In this document: in pieces, positions 1 through 7,500 of the stretch
Numbering within the stretch: position 1 is the stretch's first letter
Layout of the letters: every line of letters starts with the position of its first letter
Assembly (NCBI GenBank): GCA_001662425.1
Contig: BDDC01002405.1
Coordinates: 1 to 13,340 of the forward strand
Reading direction: 5' to 3'
DNA: 13,340 nt
Origin: Chlamydomonas sphaeroides
Taxonomy: Eukaryota; Chlorophyta; Chlorophyceae; Chlamydomonadales; Chlamydomonadaceae
The notes under the pieces: generated by a model
Databases searched by the model: none
Told to the model about the DNA's origin: nothing
What the model saw: only the letters and a program-made list of their open reading frames with translations
Translations under genes and position numbers: made by a program

Positions 1-395
1 CGGGTGCGGGTGCGGGTGCGGGTGCGGGTGCGGGTGCGGGTGCGGGTGCGGGTGCGGGTGCGGGTGCGCGTGCGGGTGCGGGTGCGGGTGCGGGTGCGGG
101 TGCGGGTGCGGGTGCGGGTGCGGGTGCGGGTGCGGGTGGGTGTGCGGGTGCGGGTGCGGGTGCGGGTGCGGGTGCGGGTGCGGGTGCGGGTGCGGGTGCG
201 GGTGCGGGCGCGGGTGCGGGTGCGGGTGCGGGTGCGGGTGCGGGTGCGGGTGCGGGTGCGGGTGCGGGTGCGGGTGCGGGGGCGGGTGCGGGTGCGGGTG
301 CGGGTGCGGGTGCGGGTGCGGGTGCGGGTGCGGGTGCGGGTGCGGGGTGTGGGCGCGGGTGCGGGTGCGGGTGCGGATGCGGGTGTGGGTGTGGC
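1..395. repeat. (GCGGGT)n hexanucleotide minisatellite
   Basis: About 57 nearly perfect units of a GC-rich hexamer run from the window edge to about 345, then decay through variants (GTGTGG, GCGGAT) to about 395. Interruptions are visible near 69, 137, 209 and 280. Read on the plus strand it is a string of G3 runs spaced by three bases, the pattern expected for G-quadruplexes. It can be read as Val-Arg, Cys-Gly or Ala-Gly dipeptides depending on frame, but nothing supports translation. It is not the TTTTAGGG telomere repeat of Chlamydomonas. It probably lies in an intron of gene A or just upstream of that gene's visible exons; the left end is cut by the window. Confidence 0.95.
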
Positions 396-607
396 TGCGG
401 CACCTACGCTCGCTCCCCCTCCCAAGCTTCGACTCGCCTGCTCGCCTACCTTTGGGAATGCGGGAATTGGGCCTCCGATGCGAGGATGGCCGCAGCAGCA
501 GCCAGGTGCTCGCGCCGGCGCAGCTTCCTGGCCATGGCGCGGGCCCTCGCTCACGATGCGCTGACCGTGTCGCGTGTCTGCCCGCCCCCCTACGATGCCC
601 ACCGCAG
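396..607 (+). other. Gap between minisatellite and first recognisable exon of gene A
   Basis: No exon matching gene B's TOP-domain exon (6386-6473), which directly precedes the S2 exon there, can be found here. The stretch ends in a good 3' splice site (CCCACCGCAG, ending at 607), so it reads best as the tail of an intron. The 5' exons of gene A either lie left of the window beyond the minisatellite or have been lost. Confidence 0.6.
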
Positions 608-3600
608 GCGCCCGCGGCTCTGGGCCCCGCCGCACACGTGCTGACGGGCGTCCTGATGGCGTGGTGCTTACTGCGGCTGTTCCTGGAGTGGCAGGAGGCG
701 CTGCTGCACCGGGCGCTGCTGGGCAGCGCTTGGCGATACGTGGGTCGTGGGCTCGGCGGCCTCGTTTAGGGCGCCTCTGCGAGCTGCCGGCGCGAACACA
801 GCCAAGCAGGGCCGTACCACACGCACAGCGATCATGCGTTCCCATCGCGGCCCCGGCCCTTGCATCCGCCCCCCGCAGCTGTCGTTCCTCAACGTCGTGG
901 AGATATGCTTCATCCTGCTGCTGCTGTTCGCCGCGGCCATGAGGTACACCGTCACCGCCTCGAACGAGGACCTCATCAGCGGCGCCGAGCGGCGGGGCTG
1001 GGCCAACCTCGACCCCGCGCTGGTGCGAGCCTGCTGCGCGCTGCTGCGGGCGCCTCTCGCCGACAGCAGCGGCAGCGGGTCTGTGACGGCAGCGCGAGCT
1101 CTGCCTCGTGCAGCAGGCGAAGGGGCCGGCCGCTGCGCTGGGGCGGCTGCAGGTGGACGCCACGCCGCCCCACGCCCTGCGCCTGCTCCCGCAGGAAGGG
1201 ACGGTGTCGACCTTGGCGGCCAACGGCTTCCGCTTCATGGTCGCATGGTGCGTGCCGGGCGCAGCCGGCGCAGCCGGCGCACAGCGGCCCTGCCGCCCCC
1301 GCCCGTGCTGCGCTTTCGGATTCAGGTCCAGGCGCACATGGAGCTCCAGATCCTGGTCCAGACCTCCCAATCCAGCAGGACCCTCTCAGCGCTTGACATG
1401 CGCACACGCACGCTCTCAAGTGCCGCCGCCGCCGCACCCCGACACGCAGGTACATCTGGATGTACGCCACCTGCTTGCTGGCGCTCTTCGTGTTCCGCCA
1501 CCTGAACCTGCACCCGGGCATCGGCGTGTTCACGGAGACGCTGTCCATCGCCGCAACGCCGCTGAAGGACGTCGGATTGGTGAGCCGGCTGCGCGCCAGC
1601 GCCCTCTGCTGCCGGGTTGCTGGTGGCTTGGCTGCGATTGCCCAGCGAGCGGCATGTGCGCATGAGGCCGGTTTGGGTCCACTCCCACCGCTGGCTGGGC
1701 CCGGCCACGGTCCACGTGCCGCTGCCATGCCACAACACTCCCATCGCACGGCACCACTGGCTAATTGCTGGGGCCCGCTGGCGTCCGTTCGTCCACGCAT
1801 GGCACGCCATCGCCCGATGCAGCCCTTGAACGACACGCACACCTCCCCTTGCCGGCGCCCCTGACTCTGCCGCACAGGCCATCCTGTACATAATCCTGCT
1901 GTGCGCCACTGGCAGCTACTTCTACTTCACCCTGGTCGGCTCCAACACGGACGTCGCCACCTGGTACGGCCGTGGCGTAAGGGACGGCGGCTAGCTAGGC
2001 CCCAAGGGTCGACCACGCGCCCTCATGTCCGCATGTCGGCCGCGTGGCCCTCCACATCCTCGCACCACCGGCCGGTGCCCCTGCCACCTGGTGGTTGAGG
2101 CTCCACGGAGGAATAACCGCCCCCGGCCCCGCCTCCTAACAGGGGCGAGTCGCTTCTGATCTCAATCTTACTAGCGCTAGGTGAGCCGGGCACGCCAATG
2201 AGCCCGTCTGTAACCCTGCGCGGCGGCCAAACAAGTGACCGCACGAAGGGAGGGCTTCTGACCCCATAATGCCTTGGCGCACACCCGCGCTCTGTTCTCT
2301 AACAAAGGGTACTACGATTATGAGCAGTATACGGTCAACAGTCTGGCGTTCAGCCAGTTCGAGCCAACCGCCGCGTTCATGTTTGTGGTCATGGCACTGG
2401 CGCTGGTCATCATCGCACAGAACGTGAGTGGCGCCAGGGCGGATACTGCCAGCCAGCCGCCGCTCGCCTCCTGGCAACCTGCTTTGCCTTTTCCTTCCCC
2501 CTTTCCCAACAGATCGTGCTCGCCATCATCGGTGTTGCGTACGACAAGGCCACGGAGCGCACACGGCCCGCCTCCTGCAGCTTCGCCTGGTTCCTGTGCA
2601 AGGTGGGGACACCCGCACGTCGGTGCGTGTGTATGGCAGCACTGCTGCAGCTGCGGACGGCATGCCGGCGGCCCTAGGCCTGTGGCCTCTGGCACTGGCT
2701 CACACGCCGTTTTACCCCCATCCGCCGCGTCCTCACCCACGTCCTTTCGCCTCCTCCTCACAGCTGCTTGTGTTCCAGTGCTGCTGGCTCTACTACTGGC
2801 TCGCCTCGGGCTTCAGCTCCGAACACGCCAGGTGAGGAGGCGCGGCCGCACGGCACGGGCGGGCACAGCGCAACAGCCCAATTGGCGCCGGTCGTGTCAC
2901 ATCCTCAATTCCTCGCGCCCAACTCCCCTGGATCTCACCGCAGGGACCGCTTCCTCGCGTCGACCTGGATGGTGAGTGGCGGGGGCGGGGCCGCAATGCC
3001 CGTGACCACGATTGACCCCAGGGACAACAAGCAGCCAAAGTGCCCACCCTTTGGGTTGCCAGCGTAGCGCTTGCCGATTCGAGGACCCGTGTGCCTCCCT
3101 TCATGCTGGGCCCTATCGACCGCTGCCCAACTGCTGCCCGACACACGCAGCGCTGGTCGCATGATGAGGCGTGCTCCTATGCGCTCACGTGTGCGCCCGA
3201 AATGCACCTGGTCTTCACCTACTTCTGCGACCCCGCATCGCTGAGGCTCGCGAGTGTCCCGCCGATGGAGGCGACGGCGCAGCGGAGGGCAGCTGCGGAT
3301 TCCCGCAAGCGGAGAGCGGCGGCGTCCGGTGGCAAGGCAATGGACATAGAGGAGGCCGGCAGCGGCAAGGCCGCCGTGGCCATGGCCCTGGCCGGGCCGG
3401 GCCCGCTGGACCCCGAGGCCATGCTCAGTGTGGAGCTGATAGCCGAGGTGCTGCGGCGAGTGGAGTCGCAGCCGGTGCTGACAGGACTGTGGTGGGGCCC
3501 CTTTGGCCTCGTGCGGGGAGCATGGCGGTCCGGCGGCGCCTCCATTGCCCTGCTGCAGTCCTTGCTGACCCAGCTCTACCTGGACCCACAAGACGATGAC

Positions 3601-3963
3601 GCGAGTACAGCAACAGACGACAGCATTGCGCCTGCAACACTGCCAGGGAACCCTGGGCGTTACGGCGGCGGCTCGGCGGACGTGCCCCCCATCTTCACGA
3701 GCGCTGGCGGCATGTTCGGTCGCGAGCGACGGCGCGAGGGCCAGGTGGCCGCGCTTTACGCTGAGCTGCAGGAGGCCAAGGAGCTGATACGGCAGCAGGC
3801 GCGGCAGCAGCAGGAGGCCAAGGACCTCATTATGCGGCAGGCACGGGAGCAGCAGGAGATGAAGGCGCTGCTTGTGGCGCTGCTGGAGAGGCAGGGTGTG
3901 GCAGTGCCGCCGGCACGAGGCGAGCCGCATGGCGCTGCGCGGGTGCTTTTGCCGGAGGCGTAA
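608..3963 (+). CDS. Polycystin (PKD2/TRPP-like) cation channel, gene A, 5' partial
   Basis: Eleven exons, all phase-consistent, give 565 residues: 608-739, 879-1022, 1195-1247, 1450-1579, 1878-1963, 2143-2180, 2308-2423, 2513-2602, 2764-2831, 2944-2971 and 3151-3963 (stop TAA). Visible residue positions: S2 about 9-27 (HVLTGVL..), S3 45-70 (LSFLNVVEICFILLLLF), S4 111-135, S5 154-175, pore 183-200 (GESLLISILLALG then YYDYEQY), S6 215-245 ending IVLAIIGVAYDKA, and a further hydrophobic stretch 264-280 (LLVFQCCWLYYWL). A long cytosolic tail carries a coiled coil at about 491-545. Family assignment rests on the S2-S6 pattern and the pore-S6 spacing of the PKD channel domain; a mucolipin-like channel is the main alternative. 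The start, S1 and TOP domain are not in the window. No frameshift or internal stop occurs in the exons seen. It is the tandem paralogue of gene B. Confidence 0.78.
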
Positions 3964-4191
3964 ACTGAGTGACGACTAACGAACGAGGGCTTTTATGTCT
4001 GCATTTTCGTGACACAATCAGCAACACGTGAGCTGGACGCCGTTGTGGGGACGGGTTCGGAGGTGTGGCGGTTTGTTGGGGGCGGTTCAGGGGTGGCCGA
4101 GCGGGTACAGAAGGCACACGTACGAGCCGGGGGGTTCGCGACCGATACCCCATTGAGACTAGCCGCTGTAATCAGCTACGTCATAAGCCTT
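3964..4191 (+). other. 3' UTR of gene A
   Basis: This non-coding stretch follows the TAA of gene A. Its segment 4060-4152 is clearly related to 10470-10568 behind gene B (shared GAGGTGTGGCG, GCCGAGCGGG, TACGAGCCGGG and GATACCCCA), so the duplicated unit included the 3' UTR. A TGTAA signal lies 15 bases beyond the end of the shared block. Confidence 0.6.
4167..4171 (+). promoter_or_regulatory. Putative poly(A) signal TGTAA of gene A
   Basis: TGTAA is the usual polyadenylation signal of volvocalean algae. This one lies about 200 bases after the stop codon of gene A, a plausible distance, and about 120 bases before the earliest in-frame ATG of gene B. The spacer between the two genes is therefore very short. 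Confidence 0.5.
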
Positions 4192-4507
4192 GGCTATAGC
4201 AGGCAAGAGAACTTCGATGCACTTGCGGTTTCGACAAAGCCACGAGGCATGAGCAAAGTCGCACCCCAGCCTTCAAATGTAGACGCTGCCGATGACGAAG
4301 CTTATATGCCATCACCCTCCGCGCGGAAAGCCGGCATGCCGCTGGTGCGAAATGCCGCCCATGTCGGTCAGCGACTCGAAGCCGTGCTTGTTGTCGCGCG
4401 GTGCCATGGTGATTAGTCCGATGCAGCGCTGCAGAACGCTGTGTTCGAACCTTGCCCTGACCGAGTCGCAGGAAACCCCACACCGTCCGTGGCACTCCTC
4501 GCCGCAG
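4192..4507 (+). promoter_or_regulatory. Presumed 5' region of gene B
   Basis: Between gene A's poly(A) signal and the first convincing coding sequence of gene B (AVLEGYRAVKGVRN, from 4508) there are only about 340 bases. They must hold promoter, 5' UTR and the start codon unless B's first exon lies further upstream. No clear TATA box stands out; a lone TATAG occurs near 4195. The in-frame peptide translated from 4292 is rich in Cys, Pro and His and unlike the channel, so it may be untranslated or intronic. Confidence 0.35.
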
Positions 4508-7500
4508 GCCGCTGTCCTGGAAGGGTATCGTGCCGTGAAGGGCGTGCGGAACATCCTCGGCACGATAGGTGCGTACACGCAGCCCACGTACGGTTGCGGC
4601 CGGGACACAACGATGGGGCGTCCGCCAGGGGAGTCACTTCTCACACGTTCTCGCCGGGACCAACCCGGGACAGCCCAATGCCCGGTCGCGGCGCTGGCGC
4701 TCTCCTGTCCCCGTGGCCTTTCGTTGCCCATGCCGGCACTGCCGTATCCAACTTACCGCAGGATTCGTCGTCATCTCGTTCACGGCTCTCGCCCTCACCT
4801 TCCCGCACGCTGAGTTCACATCGGACTCGCGCGTGGTCATGACCAGCGCATCCCTGTAAGAACAGTAGCAGGCGGGCGGGCGGGCGGCTCCTGTTCCGCA
4901 CCCCTTGCCAGCGCAGCGCACGAAGGTGTTGCCGGGCCACAAACCAAGAATGACCCCTAGAACATGACGGGCACCTTCCGGGGGCTGCTTGTCTGCCCGG
5001 ACAGATCGTACGAGGACGGTGCGGGGCATACGCGCACGTTCGAGGACGCGGGCAGCATGCCCGACGCTCTGACGTACATGTACGGCTGGCTGCGCAAGGC
5101 CGCGGACGACTCAGATGCGCGCTTTCCAAATGACGACGGCATGCTGTACGTGGCGGAGGGCCTGGCGATCAAGCACGGTGCGTTGCGTTGGGGGCCACAC
5201 CTCAAACGGCCACCCCAGGGTGCGGTGCTGGCCTGCCTGCTGGGGGAGCGTCGCCGCTCCAGGCCTTGGTTGCGGGTTTTTGGGGGCCCCCATGGCATGG
5301 CGGGCATGACGACAGCGGTGGCCCTCGGCCCGATGCAGGCAGCTGCCCGCAGCGCTCAGTCACAGCGTCAAGCAAGCTCCCAGCTACCTGACGCGAGCGG
5401 CTCCATGCCCGTGCCGTGCCGCCCACATCCCCCAGTCGTCCTCCTGGGCATCTCCGCCCCGCTGCCACAATGTGTGGGGCCCGCGGCTGTGATGATGCCG
5501 CAGACGCGGCCGTGCCGGCCGCAGATGCTGCTGGTGGGTTGGGGTGGCGAGCGGCGCCGGTGCGATGCCCGTGCGGCGGGGGAGCCGCGGCCTTGGCCTT
5601 GCTTAGGCTCGCGCACGACAGCACGGCCTTCCGGGGCACACAGCTGTCATCGCGTGTGTTGCCGTACTCACGCCGGCCAACTGAGCCTACGTCGCCTCGA
5701 AACCTTGATGCCTCGATGCCTCAATACCATGTGCGCCCTAGGCCGACAACGCCGCCGCCCTCAGCAACACCACCGGCCTGGCCTTCACGCTGGCGTCCGA
5801 GGACCGCACGACCTGGATGGATTGGTACCAAGCCCTGCTGTCGACCCGCATGTGAGGGCGTGAGGGCGCGAGGGCGTCAGGGGAGGGGCTGGCACTGCCG
5901 CAGCCAGCGCAGCGCCTCCTGGGCACGGGCCGCAGGCACCCGCCGCCCGCGGACTCGAGCGGCCCGTTGCCATTGTTCGTATGGGAATCCCGTCGTGCTT
6001 ACCGCATGCCACTAGCCCGTCGCTCGGGGCTCCGCCACTCCCCGTGTGGATTATAGGTTGGAACGGCCGTAGCAATCATGCCTCTGGGCCGACGCTGCTG
6101 GCCGCGCCGTCCCACAGCTGGAGCGAGGGCGAGCCGCGGTCCAAGTTGCGCGGCGCACTGGACGCGCTGACGTCGCCCGAAGCGATGACGCTCGCCAGCA
6201 ACCACATGCCCGAGTGGCATGTGCTGTTTGTGGTCAATGATGTGTACGAGCGGCACACGTGGTCGATCTTCAGGTGCGGCCCTGCCCGCACAAGCACAGC
6301 GGCCCACATCTTCAAGCTCTAGCCGCAACCCCTGGACTCTTTCGCAGCCGCCCCCACGCGCCTGCCACGCCGCTCGCCGCAACAGGCTCATGGCATGGAT
6401 CGCCAACACAGATGCCACCAAGACGCCGACCATCATGGGCCACTCGCCTGTCAAATCGGCCCAGACGCTTCCTGTGAGCTCCTGCGCTGATGCTGCTGGG
6501 CGGCAAGCCTCCGCGTCATGAACTTGGCATCGCGTTGCCCACCACACGGCGTGTCCCTCGTGCTGATGGCCTTGGCACCGCCCCTGCTGCCCCCACACCC
6601 GCCCGCACGCCCGCAGTTGCTGCCGTCGCTCAGCCCCGGCGCGCACGTGCTGACGGGCGTCCTGTTTGCGTGGTGCTGCGCGCGGTTGTTCCTGGAGTGG
6701 CAGGAGGCGCTGCTGCACCGGGCGCTGCTGGGCAGCGCTTGGCGCTGGGTGAGCTGTGAAAATGTGAACGCCCGACCTTAGGCCTGATTGAGCCGCTTGG
6801 CCGGGATAATCCCGCGTGCGCGGAGATTTGGGTGTACAGTTGTGGGATCGCCGCAGGTCCGCAGTTGGTGCTGGGTTCGTCGGGTGTGGCTCCTGCCGTG
6901 GTGGGTAAGTGCCGAGGAGCAAGCGACGAGTGCCCCGTGCGCCCCCACAGGCCACCTTCCTCAACCTCTTCGAGTCCTGCCTAGACGCGCTCATCATTGT
7001 TGCCGCGGCGCTGCGCTACGTGCTTGCGGCCAGCAACCATCGCATGATCGACCACGCCCAGGCCGTGGGCTGGGCAGCGCTCGACCCCTCGCAGGTGCGA
7101 CCCGCGGGTCGGCGGCCTGCCGCAGGGGCTGCGCACCACTGCCGCTCGCGCACTGGCTGTTCTGACGCAGGTAGCGCCGTGCGTAGCTCGGGTGTCATGC
7201 ACGAGACGTTGTTGCGTTCGCGGGCTGCTTTGGTGGGGCATCCCGCGCCATAACTCAGTGACTGCGCCTGGGCACCTGCGTCTGCTGCTGGCCCTGCAGG
7301 ATAAGCAGCCCCCTCCTGCCCCACACCCACCACCGCAGGACGACACGATGTCTAGGCTGGTGGGCAATGGGTTCATCACTTTTGCCGTCTGGTGAGCTCG
7401 GCCTGAAGCGACGCGGGGCTTGCGGGGCGGAGGCTGCACCTCGCAGCCTTGGGTGCGGTCAAAGGTGTGGGGCCCTCACTGCGCAGGAGCCCTTCCTGCC

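Noticed and set aside
4..564. Long open frames through the hexamer repeat (Val-Arg or Cys-Gly strings).
   Set aside because: A six-base repeat without stop codons is open in several frames by construction; nothing suggests translation.
976..1875. Minus-strand open frame of about 300 codons; similar ones at 2935-3930 and 5999-6997.
   Set aside because: They lie opposite phase-consistent channel exons, their products are low-complexity Arg/Ala/Gly-rich, and such shadows are expected in GC-rich coding DNA.
4085..4160. tRNA-like stretch in gene A's 3' UTR: TGGCCGAGCGGG resembles an A box and GGTTCGCGACC a B box about 40 bases later, with GGGGT/ACCCC at the ends.
   Set aside because: No convincing anticodon arm or five-base T stem can be drawn, the length is wrong for the Ser/Leu type it resembles, and the B-box part is not kept in the homologous block behind gene B.
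4957..5004. Exon start at AACATGACGGGC (4962) upstream of the first TOP exon.
   Set aside because: Joined to the exon ending at 4855 it produces an immediate stop; the acceptor at 5004 (CCCGGACAG) gives a continuous frame.
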